DNA from: Achromobacter sp. RTa
Lineage (GTDB): Bacteria > Pseudomonadota > Gammaproteobacteria > Burkholderiales > Burkholderiaceae_B
Reading direction: 5' to 3'
Length of the DNA stretch: 64,000 bases
Assembly: GCF_000757485.1 (NCBI RefSeq)
Contig: NZ_JPYO01000045.1
Span: 320,121 to 384,120, forward strand
Of the stretch, positions 41,052 through 50,206 are shown piece by piece (the first letter of the stretch is position 1; the number at the start of each line of letters is the position of its first letter). The translations under genes and the position numbers were made by a program. Below the pieces are notes generated by a model. It worked only from the letters and a program-made list of their open reading frames with translations. It was not told where the DNA came from and ran no database searches.

Positions 41052-41122
41052 GTATTGTGCGCGCGGCCGGATTCCCGCCGGCGCGCCCAACACAATACCC
41101 GCGCCGCCGGATCCCGCGGCGC
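41052..41122. other. Two large GC-rich hairpins between esterase and amidase genes
   Basis: GTATTGTG (41052-41059) and CACAATAC (41091-41098) are perfect inverted 8-mers enclosing a second paired region, GCGCG (41061-41065) with CGCGC (41082-41086), and CCGG with CCGG. A separate hairpin, GCGCCGC (41101-41107) with GCGGCGC (41116-41122), follows, just before the amidase ribosome site. No T-run. Could be an operator, a processing site or a leader structure. Confidence 0.5.
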
Positions 41123-41137
41123 GACAAGGAGACCTGC

Positions 41138-42619
41138 ATGAATCCTGCCACCGAGGCCGCGGCCCCAGGCCTGGACGATATCGTGGCGATGCCGGCGCAC
41201 GCGCTGTCGGACGCGATCCGCCTGCGCAAAGTGTCGTGCCGCGAAGTGATGGCCGCCTACCTGGCGCATATCGACCGGGTCAACCCCAAGCTCAACGCCA
41301 TCGTCGCCCGGCGCGACGGCGACGCGCTGATGCGCGAGGCGGCCGAGCGCGACGCCCAGCTGGACGCAGGGCAGTGGCTGGGTTGGCTTCACGGCATGCC
41401 GCAGGCGCCCAAGGACCTGACGGCGGTGAAGGACATGGTCACCTCCATGGGGTCGCTCGTCTACAAGGACCTGGTGACGCCGCACGACTCGATCATGATC
41501 GAGCGCATGCGGGCGTCCGGCGCCATCTTCATCGGCCGCAGCAATGTGCCGGAATTCGGCCTGGGCTCGCATACCTACAACCAGGTCTACGGCACCACCG
41601 GCAACCCCTACGATCCCTCCAGAACGGCCGGCGGCAGCAGCGGCGGCGCGGCCGCGGCGCTGGCGGCCCGCATGCTGCCCGTGGCGGACGGCAGCGATTT
41701 CGGCGGGTCGCTGCGCAACCCGGCGGCCTTCTGCAACGTCTACGGCATGCGGCCGTCGGCCGGGCGCGTGCCCTTCGGCCCGGCGCCCGAAGTCTTTCTG
41801 AAGCAGCTGTCCTACGAGGGGCCGATGGGGCGCACGCCGCGCGACGTCGCCATGCTGCTGTCCGTGATGGCCGGCCATGATCCGCGGGTTCCGCTGTCGC
41901 TCTCGGACGACCCGTCCCAGTTCGCCCAGCCGCTGGACGCCGACCTGCGCGGCAAGCGCGTGGGTTGGCTGGGCGACTGGAACGGCTACCTGCCCATGGA
42001 ACCCGGCATCCTGGACCTGTGCGAGCGGGCGCTGGGCGATCTGGCGGCGGTGGGCTGCGAGGCGGTGGACTACCGCGTGCCGTTCGCGGGCGACCGGCTC
42101 TGGCGCATCTGGCTGGCCCACCGCCACCTGATGGTGGGCGGGCAGTTCCATGCCCTGGTCCAGGATCCCGAGACGCGCAAGCTGGTCAAGCCGGCGCTGA
42201 TCTGGGAGGTAGAGGGGCTGGAAGGCATGACGGCGCGGCAGGTGTACCAGGCCACCGAGGAGCGCAGCGCCTGGTACCAGACGGTGCTGCGCATGTTCCA
42301 GGAAGTGGATTATCTGGCGGTGCCGTCGGCGCAGGTGTTCCCGTTCGACGCCAAGCTGGACTGGCCCAAGCAGATCGCCGGGCGCCCCATGGATACCTAC
42401 CACCGCTGGATGGAGACCGTCACGCCTTGGACGCTGGCCGGCTGTCCGGTGATCAGCGTGCCCGTGGGGTTCAACGGCGCCGGGTTGCCCATGGGCATGC
42501 AGCTGATCGGCCGGCCCCGTGCCGACCTGGACGTCCTGCGGCTGGCGCACGCCTACGGGCAGGCGCGCGACTGGGTGGAAGACCGTCCGCCCGCCGCCCT
42601 CTGGCGGCAGACCGCCTGA
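41138..42619 (+). CDS. Amidase-signature family amidase
   Basis: 493 residues from the ATG at 41138, 6 bases after AAGGAG. The Ser-Ser-Lys triad of the family is visible: Lys92 (APKDLT), Ser167 in GGSSGG, and nucleophile Ser191 in GSDFGGS. It hydrolyses carboxamides; substrates in the family range from simple nitrile-derived amides to aryl amides and peptides. No signal peptide, so cytoplasmic. It stands alone, 123 bases after the esterase gene and with two strong terminators behind it. Not GatA: no GatB or GatC gene is near. Confidence 0.9.
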   Translation: MNPATEAAAPGLDDIVAMPAHALSDAIRLRKVSCREVMAAYLAHIDRVNPKLNAIVARRDGDALMREAAERDAQLDAGQWLGWLHGMPQAPKDLTAVKDMVTSMGSLVYKDLVTPHDSIMIERMRASGAIFIGRSNVPEFGLGSHTYNQVYGTTGNPYDPSRTAGGSSGGAAAALAARMLPVADGSDFGGSLRNPAAFCNVYGMRPSAGRVPFGPAPEVFLKQLSYEGPMGRTPRDVAMLLSVMAGHDPRVPLSLSDDPSQFAQPLDADLRGKRVGWLGDWNGYLPMEPGILDLCERALGDLAAVGCEAVDYRVPFAGDRLWRIWLAHRHLMVGGQFHALVQDPETRKLVKPALIWEVEGLEGMTARQVYQATEERSAWYQTVLRMFQEVDYLAVPSAQVFPFDAKLDWPKQIAGRPMDTYHRWMETVTPWTLAGCPVISVPVGFNGAGLPMGMQLIGRPRADLDVLRLAHAYGQARDWVEDRPPAALWRQTA

Positions 42620-42646
42620 TTCCGCGGGCATCTCGGCCCAAAACAC

Positions 42647-42674
42647 AAGCCCTTGTAAGAGGGCTTTGCTTTTT
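42647..42674 (+). terminator. Intrinsic terminator 1 after the amidase gene
   Basis: A perfect 7-bp stem, AAGCCCT (42647-42653) and AGGGCTT (42660-42666), with a 6-base loop is followed by TTTGCTTTTT. It starts 27 bases after the amidase stop. Confidence 0.8.
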
Positions 42675-42681
42675 CCCGACG

Positions 42682-42716
42682 AAACGGCTCCTTGAAGGGG
42701 CCGTTTTGGCGTTTTT
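42682..42716 (+). terminator. Intrinsic terminator 2 (tandem)
   Basis: A 10-bp stem with one G-U pair, AAACGGCTCC (42682-42691) and GGGGCCGTTT (42697-42706), with loop TTGAA is followed by T-rich sequence ending in five T (42712-42716). With terminator 1 it insulates the wsp operon from upstream transcription. Confidence 0.8.
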
Positions 42717-42737
42717 CGTGGCTGGCGGGGCCTGCCT

Positions 42738-42780
42738 TTGCAATAATTGCCGACGAACTCCATATTCCGTAATACACGGA
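42738..42780 (+). promoter_or_regulatory. Candidate wsp operon promoter region
   Basis: TTGCAA (42738-42743) and CATATT (42761-42766) are spaced by 17 bases. GCAATAATTGC (42740-42750) is a palindrome over the -35, and TCCGT-N5-ACGGA (42766-42780) is a dyad at the predicted start. The leader to the wspA ATG would be about 84 bases. Low-confidence prediction. Confidence 0.35.
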
Positions 42781-42856
42781 GCGGCGGCGCGCTTTATCTT
42801 GTTCCAGGATATGTCGGCCGGATCGGCGAGTTGACATTGCATAAAGGTTTCCCGGC

Positions 42857-44476
42857 ATGAAGAATCTGACGCTCCGCCAGCGCATCCTGGCCAGCTTCCT
42901 GGTCATCCTGGCCATCATGGCCCTGATGGTGGTTGTCGATTACCGGCGCCTGCTGGTCATCGAATCGCAGGCCGAGCTGATCAACAGCGACGCCGTGCCC
43001 GGCATTTACTACAGCACCTCGATCCGCGCTTCCTGGTTCGCCGGCTTCGTGGCGCTGCACGACGCCTTCGCCACGGATACGGAACAGGAGCGCCGCGACG
43101 CGCTGGAGGCGCTGCCCAAGAGCGACCAGCTGCTAGAGGAACACATCGCGCAATATCGCCGCACCGTCGGCCGCGAGGACGATCGCCAGATGTTCGAGGA
43201 GTTCGAGCGGGAGCTGCAGGAGTACAAGCGCATCCGCGCCGACATCCTGACTCCCGCCACGCTGGCGGATCCGGCACGGGCGGAAGCGCGCATCAAGGCG
43301 GAACTGCGGCCCGCGTTCTACAAGGGCCGCGACATCCTGGCGCGGATGGTGGTCGAGAACAAGAAGCAGGCCGACGAGGCGGCCGTCTCGATCAGCAAAT
43401 CCGTGGAAAGCGCGGAGCTTGGCATGCTGGTGTCGCTGGCGCTGGCCATCGCCGCGGCCATCCTCTGCGGCTTCATGCTGCTGCGCGCCATCGCCAACCC
43501 CATGCGCGACATCGTCAAGACGCTGGAATCCACCGGAGGCGGCGACCTGACCCGCCGCCTGAAGCTGGCGCGCAAGGATGAGTTCAACGCGATCGAGACC
43601 GGCTTCAACGGCATGGTCGACGAGCTGACCGGCCTGGTCGGCAAGACGCAGCGTTCGGCGGTGCAGGTCGCGACCTCGGTCACCGAGATCGCGGCCACGT
43701 CCAAGCAGCAGCAGGCCACCGCTTCGGAAGTGGCCGCCACCACCACCGAGATCGGCGTCACTTCGCGGGAAATCTCCGCTACCTCGCGCGAACTGGTCCG
43801 CACCATGGCGGAAGTCTCCGGCGCCGCCGAGCAGACCGCGGCGCTGGCCGGCAGCGGCCAAGTGGGGCTGGCGCGCATGGAAGACACTATGCGCAACGTG
43901 GTCGGGGCCGCGGGGTCGGTCAATGCCAAGCTGGCCATCCTCAACGAGAAGGCGGGCAATATCACGCAGGTCGTGACGACGATCACGAAAGTGGCGGACC
44001 AGACCAACCTGCTGTCGCTGAACGCCGCCATCGAAGCCGAGAAGGCGGGCGAGTACGGCCGCGGTTTCGTCGTCGTGGCGACCGAGATCCGCCGGCTGGC
44101 GGACCAGACCGCCGTGGCCACCTACGACATCGAGCAGATGGTGCGCGAGATTCAGTCCTCGGTGTCGGCCGGCGTCATGGGCATGGACAAGTTCTCCGAG
44201 GAAGTGCGCCGGGGCATGGCCGACATGCAACAGGTGGGCGACCAGCTGTCGCAGATCATCCAGCAGGTGCAGACGCTTGCGCCGCGAGTGCAGATGGTGA
44301 ACGAAGGCATGCAGGCCCAGGCCACGGGCGCCGAGCAGATCAACCAGGCCTTGCAGCAATTGAGCGACGCGGCGCAGCAGACCGTGGAATCCCTGCGCCA
44401 GTCCACGCTGGCCATCGAAGAGTTGACGCTGGTGGCCAACGACCTGCGCAGCGGCGTGTCGCGCTTCAAGGTGTGA
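42857..44476 (+). CDS. wspA: WspA, surface-sensing methyl-accepting chemotaxis protein
   Basis: 539 residues. First membrane helix at about 9-28 ([18 protein letters not shown]), a periplasmic four-helix domain to about 188, second helix near 192-214, a HAMP region ([16 protein letters not shown]), then a long coiled-coil signalling domain whose tip is [20 protein letters not shown] around 387-406. It ends SRFKV with no CheR-binding pentapeptide. In Pseudomonas, WspA senses surface contact and activates WspE. First of seven genes in the exact wspABCDEFR order; its TGA overlaps the wspB start. Confidence 0.93.
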   Translation: MKNLTLRQRILASFLVILAIMALMVVVDYRRLLVIESQAELINSDAVPGIYYSTSIRASWFAGFVALHDAFATDTEQERRDALEALPKSDQLLEEHIAQYRRTVGREDDRQMFEEFERELQEYKRIRADILTPATLADPARAEARIKAELRPAFYKGRDILARMVVENKKQADEAAVSISKSVESAELGMLVSLALAIAAAILCGFMLLRAIANPMRDIVKTLESTGGGDLTRRLKLARKDEFNAIETGFNGMVDELTGLVGKTQRSAVQVATSVTEIAATSKQQQATASEVAATTTEIGVTSREISATSRELVRTMAEVSGAAEQTAALAGSGQVGLARMEDTMRNVVGAAGSVNAKLAILNEKAGNITQVVTTITKVADQTNLLSLNAAIEAEKAGEYGRGFVVVATEIRRLADQTAVATYDIEQMVREIQSSVSAGVMGMDKFSEEVRRGMADMQQVGDQLSQIIQQVQTLAPRVQMVNEGMQAQATGAEQINQALQQLSDAAQQTVESLRQSTLAIEELTLVANDLRSGVSRFKV

Positions 44477-45006
44477 CGGCGGCCATGGCGGACCCCGTTT
44501 CCCGCGCCGCGGCCGGACGCCGGCTGTACCTGCTCTTTCGCATCGGCGAAGACCGTTACGCGCTGGACGCCGCGGACGTTTCCGAGGTGCTTGGCCTGCG
44601 TGTCCTGAAGCAGGTGCCCGGCGCGCCCGATTGGGTCGCGGGCATGCTGGACCGCCGCGGCGCGGCCGTGCCTGTCATCGACATGAGCGCGCTGGCGGGG
44701 CGCGGCGCGGCCGCCGCCGTGACCAGCACGCGGCTGGCCCTGGTCCGGTACCGGGCCGGGCCCCATGCCCAGGACCGCCCGCTTGGGCTGATCCTGGAGC
44801 AGGCGACCGAAACCGCGCATTTCGATCCGGCCGCGTTCCAGCCCAGCGGGCTCGATAACCCGGGCGCCCGCTACCTGGGCCCGGTGCTCAGCGACGGCCG
44901 GGGCATGGTGCAGGCCGTCACCGTGGATGCGCTACTGCCCGCGCCGGTGCGCGCGCTGCTGTTCCCCGCCGATTCCGAGGGCGCGGGCCATGAGGCGCGG
45001 CCATGA
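44473..45006 (+). CDS. wspB: WspB, CheW-like coupling protein
   Basis: 177 residues from the GTG at 44473, which overlaps the wspA stop by 4 bases; the ATG at 44485 is an alternative start. A single CheW domain is visible: [21 protein letters not shown] near 17-37, then [23 protein letters not shown], the typical receptor- and kinase-binding beta-barrel segment. It couples WspA to the WspE kinase in the receptor array. Two CheW-type proteins (this and WspD) are normal for Wsp systems. Confidence 0.9.
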   Translation: MTAAMADPVSRAAAGRRLYLLFRIGEDRYALDAADVSEVLGLRVLKQVPGAPDWVAGMLDRRGAAVPVIDMSALAGRGAAAAVTSTRLALVRYRAGPHAQDRPLGLILEQATETAHFDPAAFQPSGLDNPGARYLGPVLSDGRGMVQAVTVDALLPAPVRALLFPADSEGAGHEARP

Positions 45007-46256
45007 TGCTCGTCGATGATTTCAGCGCGCTGCTCAAGCGGCGGATGGGGCTGGACAGCGGCTCCATCGGCAAGGCGGCCGTGGAGCGAGCGGTGCGGCG
45101 CCGGATGGGCGCGGCCGGCGTCGACGACGAACGCGACTATCTGTTGCAGGCGCAGGCCTCGCCCGACGAAATGCAGCAGCTGATCGAGGCAGTCATCGTG
45201 CCGGAGACCTGGTTCTTCCGGTATCCCGAATCGCAGGCGGCGATGGCCGCGCTGGCGCGCGAGCGCCTGTGCGCCGCCGGGGCCGAGAACCGCGTGCTGC
45301 GCGTGCTGAGCCTGCCGTGCTCCAGCGGCGAAGAGCCTTACTCCATCGTCATGGCCCTGCTGGACGCGGGCGTGCCGGCGGAGCGTTTCCAGGTGGACGC
45401 CGTGGATATCAGCGTCCGTATGGTCGAGTTCGCCCAGCGCGCCGTGTATGGACGGAACTCGTTCCGGGGCGACGGACTGGCGTATCGCGACCGCTATTTT
45501 TTCGAAACGGCCGACGGCCACCAGCTCGCCGGGCACGTGGCGGGCCGGGTCCGGTTCCGGCCGGGCAATCTGTTCGACCCGGACTTGCTGGCGGGCGCGG
45601 CGCCTTATGACTTCGTCTTCTGCCGCAACCTGCTCATCTACTTCGACGCCGCCACCCAGGAACGCGCCGTGCAGGTGCTGCTGCGGCTCACGCGGGACGA
45701 CGGCGCGCTGTTCGTCGGGCCGGCCGAGACCAGCCTGCTGACCGCGCGCCGCCTGCCGGCGGTGCCGCTCGCGCGCGCTTTCGCTTTTCAGGCAAAGGCC
45801 TTGCCGCCGCCGGCGCCACCTCCGCTGTTGCGGCCCCTCGTGCACAGCTGGACGCCGCCCAGGCGTCCGGCGCCTCAAGCGCCGGCGTCCGGATTGCCGC
45901 TGCCCCGGGCCGCCCGGCCGCCGGAACCGGCGGCGGAGCTGGACGCGCAGGCTTCGCTGCGCCGCATCGCGGCCCTGGCGGACCAGGGGCTGGTGCGCGA
46001 CGCGATGGCGTGTTGCCGCGCCCATATCGACATGCACGGAGCGAGCGCCGAGGCCTTGTACCTGCAAGGGCTGCTGCAGGACGCCGCAGGCGACGCGCGC
46101 CAGGCGCAGGCCGCGTACCGCAAGGCGCTCTACCTGGATCCGGCCCACCGCGAGGCCTTGCTGCACCTCGCCGCCCTGGTCGCGTCGGACGGAGACCACG
46201 AAGGCGCCCGCCGCCTGCAGGCGCGCGCGGCGCGCGAGGAGGCCAGACGTGAGTGA
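45003..46256 (+). CDS. wspC: WspC, CheR-type receptor methyltransferase with TPR tail
   Basis: 417 residues; the ATG overlaps the wspB stop (ATGA). CheR domain: N-terminal helices to about 80, EAVIVPETWFFRYP near 61-74, the SAM-binding loop SLPCSSGEEPYSI around 102-114, and FVFCRNLLIYF near 203-213. A Pro-rich linker (about 265-320) leads to a TPR-like C-terminus (EALYLQGLLQDAAGDARQAQAAYRKALYLDP). It methylates glutamates of WspA to raise pathway activity. Several such TPR-containing CheR proteins occur in Wsp systems. It overlaps wspD by 8 bases. Confidence 0.92.
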   Translation: MMLVDDFSALLKRRMGLDSGSIGKAAVERAVRRRMGAAGVDDERDYLLQAQASPDEMQQLIEAVIVPETWFFRYPESQAAMAALARERLCAAGAENRVLRVLSLPCSSGEEPYSIVMALLDAGVPAERFQVDAVDISVRMVEFAQRAVYGRNSFRGDGLAYRDRYFFETADGHQLAGHVAGRVRFRPGNLFDPDLLAGAAPYDFVFCRNLLIYFDAATQERAVQVLLRLTRDDGALFVGPAETSLLTARRLPAVPLARAFAFQAKALPPPAPPPLLRPLVHSWTPPRRPAPQAPASGLPLPRAARPPEPAAELDAQASLRRIAALADQGLVRDAMACCRAHIDMHGASAEALYLQGLLQDAAGDARQAQAAYRKALYLDPAHREALLHLAALVASDGDHEGARRLQARAAREEARRE

Positions 46257-46911
46257 ACCGATGGGCATGCTGTCCGAAGTGGACGATTGCTGGAACCGCA
46301 TCGGCATCCGCGGCGACAAGAGCTGCGCGCAGCTGGCGGGCCACGTGCATTGCCGCAACTGTCCGGTCTATGCCGAGGCGGCCAAGCGCATCCTGGACCG
46401 CCTGCCGCCGCAGATGGAGGAAGGCGGCGTGGACGCTCCCGCCGAGGAGCGGGGCAGGCTGTCCTCGCTGCTGGTGTTCCGCGTGGAGCGCGAATGGCTG
46501 GGGCTGCCGGCCCGGGCGCTGGACGAAGTGGCGGGCATGCGCCGCATCCTCGGCCTGCCTCATCGCCGCGATCCCGCGATGCTGGGCGTGGCGAACGTGC
46601 GCGGGACGCTGACCGTCTGTGTTTCGCTGTCCCGGCTGCTGGGCCTGGACGCCACGGCGGTGGATGCGCGCGAGCGCCCGGCCTCGGCGCGGATGCTGAT
46701 CCTGGGCGGCGCCGGCCGGGCGGTGGTGCTGCCGGTGGACGAGGTGGAGGGCATCCATGCCGTCGATCTCGACCGGCTTGGCGCGCTGCCCGCCACGGTC
46801 GAGGGCGCCAGCCTGAAGTATTCGCGCGGCATGGCCCGCTGCGGCAGCCGCGCCGTGGGCGTGCTGGACGAGGCCTTGCTGATGCAAGCCCTGGAAAGGA
46901 GCCTGGCGTGA
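46249..46911 (+). CDS. wspD: WspD, second CheW-like coupling protein
   Basis: 220 residues from the GTG at 46249, inside the 3' end of wspC. A distinctive N-terminal extension holds a cysteine-containing motif (DDCWNRIGIRGDKSC, then HVHCRNCPVYA, residues 9-43), typical of WspD. The CheW domain follows from about 75 (LLVFRVEREWLGLPARAL, then VANVRGTLTVCVSLSRLLGL). The clustered cysteines could bind a metal; that is not established. It couples receptor and kinase together with WspB. Confidence 0.9.
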   Translation: MSEPMGMLSEVDDCWNRIGIRGDKSCAQLAGHVHCRNCPVYAEAAKRILDRLPPQMEEGGVDAPAEERGRLSSLLVFRVEREWLGLPARALDEVAGMRRILGLPHRRDPAMLGVANVRGTLTVCVSLSRLLGLDATAVDARERPASARMLILGGAGRAVVLPVDEVEGIHAVDLDRLGALPATVEGASLKYSRGMARCGSRAVGVLDEALLMQALERSLA

Positions 46912-49172
46912 ACCCGGAACAGATGCGCGACGCGTCGCTCCTGGAACTATTCCAGCTCGAGACCCGTACCCAGGTGCAGGTGCTGAACGACGGCCTGCTG
47001 GCCCTGGAACACGATCCGACCTCGGCGCCGCAGCTGGAAGCCTGCATGCGGGCGGCGCATTCGCTCAAGGGCGCCGCCCGTATCGTGGACCTGCACCCCG
47101 CAGTGCGCATCGCGCACGCCATGGAGGACTGTCTGGTCGAGGCGAAGGAAGGGCGCCTGCGCTTGCAGGCCGCGGATATCGACGCGCTGCTGCTGGGGGC
47201 CGACCTGCTGCAGCGGGTGGCCACGCCCGGCGCGGAACTGGGCGGGGAGATCGACGATCTGGTGGCCCGGCTGAGCGGCGCGGCCCATCCGCAGGCCGGG
47301 CTCCCGGCCGCGCCCGGGCCCTCCGGCTTGCCGCCGTCGATCCCGCCGCAAGAATATCTGCCGCCCGCCGAGGCCAAGGCGGCGCTGCCGGCAAGGCGTA
47401 GCTCGGACCTGGGCTTGGGCGATGGAGAGCGGGTGCTGCGCGTTACGGCGGACACGCTCAACAAGTTGCTGGGCCTGTCCAGCGAGACGCTGGTGGAGTC
47501 GCATTGGATCGCCCCGTTCGGCGCGTCCATGCTGCGCCTGCGGCGCATGCAGGCGGGCGCGGTGCAGGCGCTGGAGGGGTTGCGGACGGCTCTGGCCGGC
47601 CAGGCGCTGGATGCGCGCGCTCAATCAGCGCTGGACGACGCGCAGCGCATCGTTGACCAATGCCAGCAGGAACTGTCGCGGCGCACCGGCGAGGTCGATG
47701 AGTTTGGCTGGCGCATGGGCCATCTGGCCCAGCGCCTGTACGACACCGCGCTGGCGTGCCGCATGCGGCCGTTCGGCGATGGCGTGGGCGGCCTGCCGCG
47801 CATGGTGCGCGACCTGGGCCGTTCGCTGGGCAAGCAGGTGCGGCTGGAAATCGACGGCGAGTCCACGGAGGTGGACCGCGACATCCTGGACAAGCTGGAC
47901 GCGCCGCTGACGCACCTGCTGCGCAATGCCGTGGACCACGGGATCGAGATGCCGGCCATCCGGGTGGCGGCAGGCAAGCCGCCGGAAGGGCTGATCCGGC
48001 TGTCGGCGCGCCATGCGGCCGGCATGCTGCTGATCGAACTGAGCGACGACGGGGCCGGCATTTCGCCGGAACGGCTGCGTGGCGAAGTCGTGCGGCGCAA
48101 GCTCGCCAGCCCGGAGACCGCCGCGCGGCTCACCGAGGCCGAGTTGCTGGAATTCCTGTTCCTGTCCGGTTTCAGCACGCGCGGCGAGGTCACCGAGATC
48201 TCCGGCCGCGGGGTGGGGTTGGACGTGGTGCAGACCATGGCGCGCCAGTTGCGGGGCGCGGTGCGCATCCATCAGCAAACGGGGCAGGGCACGCGCTTCA
48301 TGCTGGAAATGCCCCTGTCGCTGTCCGTGGTGCGCAGCCTGCTGGTCGAAGTGCAGGGCGAGATCTACGCCTTTCCGCTGGCCTACGTCAGCCATGCCCT
48401 GCAGATACGCGCGCAAGATATCGAACAGCTGGAGGGCCACCAGCATTTCCGCTTCATGGACCGCCAGGTCGGGCTCGTGTCGGCGCGGCAGATCCTGCGC
48501 GCCGGCGAACCCGCGCCCTACACGGAGTCGGTCTGCGTGGTGCTGGTGGGCGGCCACGACCGGCTCTACGGGATCGCCGTGGACCGCTACGTGGGCGAGC
48601 GCACGCTGGTGGTGCAGCCGCTGGATCCGCGGCTGGGCAAAGTGCAGGACGTGATGGCGGGCTCGCTGATGGACGATGGCACGCCGCTGCTGATCCTCGA
48701 CGTGGAGGACATGCTGGTGTCGGTCCAGAAGCTGGTGGAAGGCGGCCGGCTGGCCCGCGTGGACGGGCCGGGGGCTTCCGTCCAGGCGCGCCGCCGCAAG
48801 CGCGTGCTGGTGGTGGACGACTCGCTGACGGTGCGCGAGCTCGAACGCAAGCTGCTCCTGAACCGCGGCTTCGAGGTCGCCGTGGCGGTGGACGGCATGG
48901 ACGGCTGGAACATGCTGCGCAGCGAGGACTTCGACCTGGTGGTGACCGACGTGGACATGCCGCGCATGGACGGCATCGAGCTCGTGTCCTGCATCAAGGC
49001 GGACCCCAGGCTGCAATCGCTGCCGGTCATGGTAGTGTCCTACAAGGACCGCGAAGAGGACCGGCGGCGCGGGCTGGATGCCGGCGCCGACTATTATCTG
49101 GCCAAGGGCAGCTTCCATGACGATGCGCTGCTCGACGCCGTGGAAGACCTGATCGGAAAGGCGAACGCGTGA
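46908..49172 (+). CDS. wspE: WspE, hybrid CheA-type histidine kinase/response regulator
   Basis: 754 residues from the GTG at 46908, overlapping the wspD stop by 4 bases. N-terminal phosphotransfer domain with phospho-His51 (AAHSLKGAAR), then a Pro/Ala-rich linker. Histidine-kinase ATPase domain: N-box HLLRNAVDHGIE near 338-349, G-box GRGVGLDVVQT near 433-443. A CheW-like regulatory domain follows (about 460-610). The C-terminal receiver domain starts near 630 with phospho-acceptor Asp681. It phosphorylates WspR (raising c-di-GMP) and WspF. Confidence 0.93.
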   Translation: MNPEQMRDASLLELFQLETRTQVQVLNDGLLALEHDPTSAPQLEACMRAAHSLKGAARIVDLHPAVRIAHAMEDCLVEAKEGRLRLQAADIDALLLGADLLQRVATPGAELGGEIDDLVARLSGAAHPQAGLPAAPGPSGLPPSIPPQEYLPPAEAKAALPARRSSDLGLGDGERVLRVTADTLNKLLGLSSETLVESHWIAPFGASMLRLRRMQAGAVQALEGLRTALAGQALDARAQSALDDAQRIVDQCQQELSRRTGEVDEFGWRMGHLAQRLYDTALACRMRPFGDGVGGLPRMVRDLGRSLGKQVRLEIDGESTEVDRDILDKLDAPLTHLLRNAVDHGIEMPAIRVAAGKPPEGLIRLSARHAAGMLLIELSDDGAGISPERLRGEVVRRKLASPETAARLTEAELLEFLFLSGFSTRGEVTEISGRGVGLDVVQTMARQLRGAVRIHQQTGQGTRFMLEMPLSLSVVRSLLVEVQGEIYAFPLAYVSHALQIRAQDIEQLEGHQHFRFMDRQVGLVSARQILRAGEPAPYTESVCVVLVGGHDRLYGIAVDRYVGERTLVVQPLDPRLGKVQDVMAGSLMDDGTPLLILDVEDMLVSVQKLVEGGRLARVDGPGASVQARRRKRVLVVDDSLTVRELERKLLLNRGFEVAVAVDGMDGWNMLRSEDFDLVVTDVDMPRMDGIELVSCIKADPRLQSLPVMVVSYKDREEDRRRGLDAGADYYLAKGSFHDDALLDAVEDLIGKANA

Positions 49173-50179
49173 GAATCGGGATCGTCAACGATATGCCGAT
49201 GGCGGTGGAGATGCTGCGGCGCGCGATCGCGCTGGAGCCGGAACTCTCCGTGGCCTGGGTTGCGGGCAACGGCCAGGAGGCCGTGGACCTGTGCGTCCGC
49301 GACAGGCCGGACCTGGTGCTGATGGACCTCATCATGCCGGTCATGGACGGCGTGGAGGCCACGCGCCGCATCATGGCGGAAACGCCTTGCGCCATCGTCG
49401 TGGTCACGTCGGACGTCGCGCGCCACACGTCGCGCGTGTTCGACGCCATGGGCCATGGCGCGCTGGACGCCGCCGATACGCCGGTTGTCGGCTGTGCCGA
49501 CCTGCGGACGGCCGCCGCGCCGCTGCTGCGCAAGATCCGCAACATCGGCTGGCTGATCGGCCGCTATGGCAAGCGCCCCGCCTTGAGCCCGGTGGCCGGG
49601 CCGGGGCCGCAGGCCGACGCCCGGCGCCTGCTGGTCATCGGCGCTTCCGCGGGCGGCCCCGCGGCGCTGTCGGAGCTGCTGGCCGGCATTCCGGCGGGTT
49701 TTCCGGCGGGCATCGTGCTGGTGCAGCATGTGGACGCCTCGTTCGCCGCAGGCATGGCCGACTGGCTCAACGAACAGGTGGCCCTGCCGGTCCGGCTGGT
49801 GCGCGAAGGCGAATCGCCCGCGCCCGGCCAGATACTGCTGGCCGGCACCGGCGACCATCTGCGCCTGCTTTCCGATGGTACGCTGCGGTATGCCCAGGAT
49901 CCCAAGGAAAGCCTCTACCGGCCTTCCATCGATGTTTTTTTCCATAGCGTGGCGCAGCATTGGCGAGGCAAGGTGGTTGGCGTGCTGCTGACCGGCATGG
50001 GCCAGGACGGCGCGCGCGGACTGCGGGCGCTGCGCGAGCGCGGATGCCTGACCATCGCCCAGGACCAAGCCTCCAGCGCCGTCTACGGCATGCCCAAGGC
50101 CGCGGCGGCCATGCAGGCGGCCGTCGAGATCTGCCCATTGGACCAAATCGCTCCCCGCTTGGTGAAGGCGTTTGCCTGA
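49169..50179 (+). CDS. wspF: WspF, CheB-type methylesterase response regulator
   Basis: 336 residues from the GTG at 49169 (4-base overlap with wspE). Receiver domain with phospho-acceptor Asp53 (LVLMDLIMP); C-terminal methylesterase with the CheB triad Ser160 (GASAGGP), His187 (VQHVD) and Asp near 280 (GMGQDGARG). It removes methyl groups from WspA and so shuts the pathway down. Loss of WspF in Pseudomonas locks WspR on and gives wrinkly colonies. The reading frame here is intact, so the system should be regulated. Confidence 0.93.
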   Translation: MRIGIVNDMPMAVEMLRRAIALEPELSVAWVAGNGQEAVDLCVRDRPDLVLMDLIMPVMDGVEATRRIMAETPCAIVVVTSDVARHTSRVFDAMGHGALDAADTPVVGCADLRTAAAPLLRKIRNIGWLIGRYGKRPALSPVAGPGPQADARRLLVIGASAGGPAALSELLAGIPAGFPAGIVLVQHVDASFAAGMADWLNEQVALPVRLVREGESPAPGQILLAGTGDHLRLLSDGTLRYAQDPKESLYRPSIDVFFHSVAQHWRGKVVGVLLTGMGQDGARGLRALRERGCLTIAQDQASSAVYGMPKAAAAMQAAVEICPLDQIAPRLVKAFA

Positions 50180-50206
50180 GCGGCCGGACATTGCCAGAAA
50201 CGAAGG

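Noticed and set aside
38849..42763. A leftward open frame of more than 1300 codons across the hemoglobin, esterase and amidase region
   Set aside because: Only its last 134 codons are protein-like (truncated hemoglobin). The rest is antisense to well-supported genes and has the Arg/His/Gln-rich composition of a GC-bias shadow.
42831..42836. TTGACA directly before wspA as the -35 box
   Set aside because: It lies only 20 bases before the ATG, leaving no room for a -10 box and transcription start.
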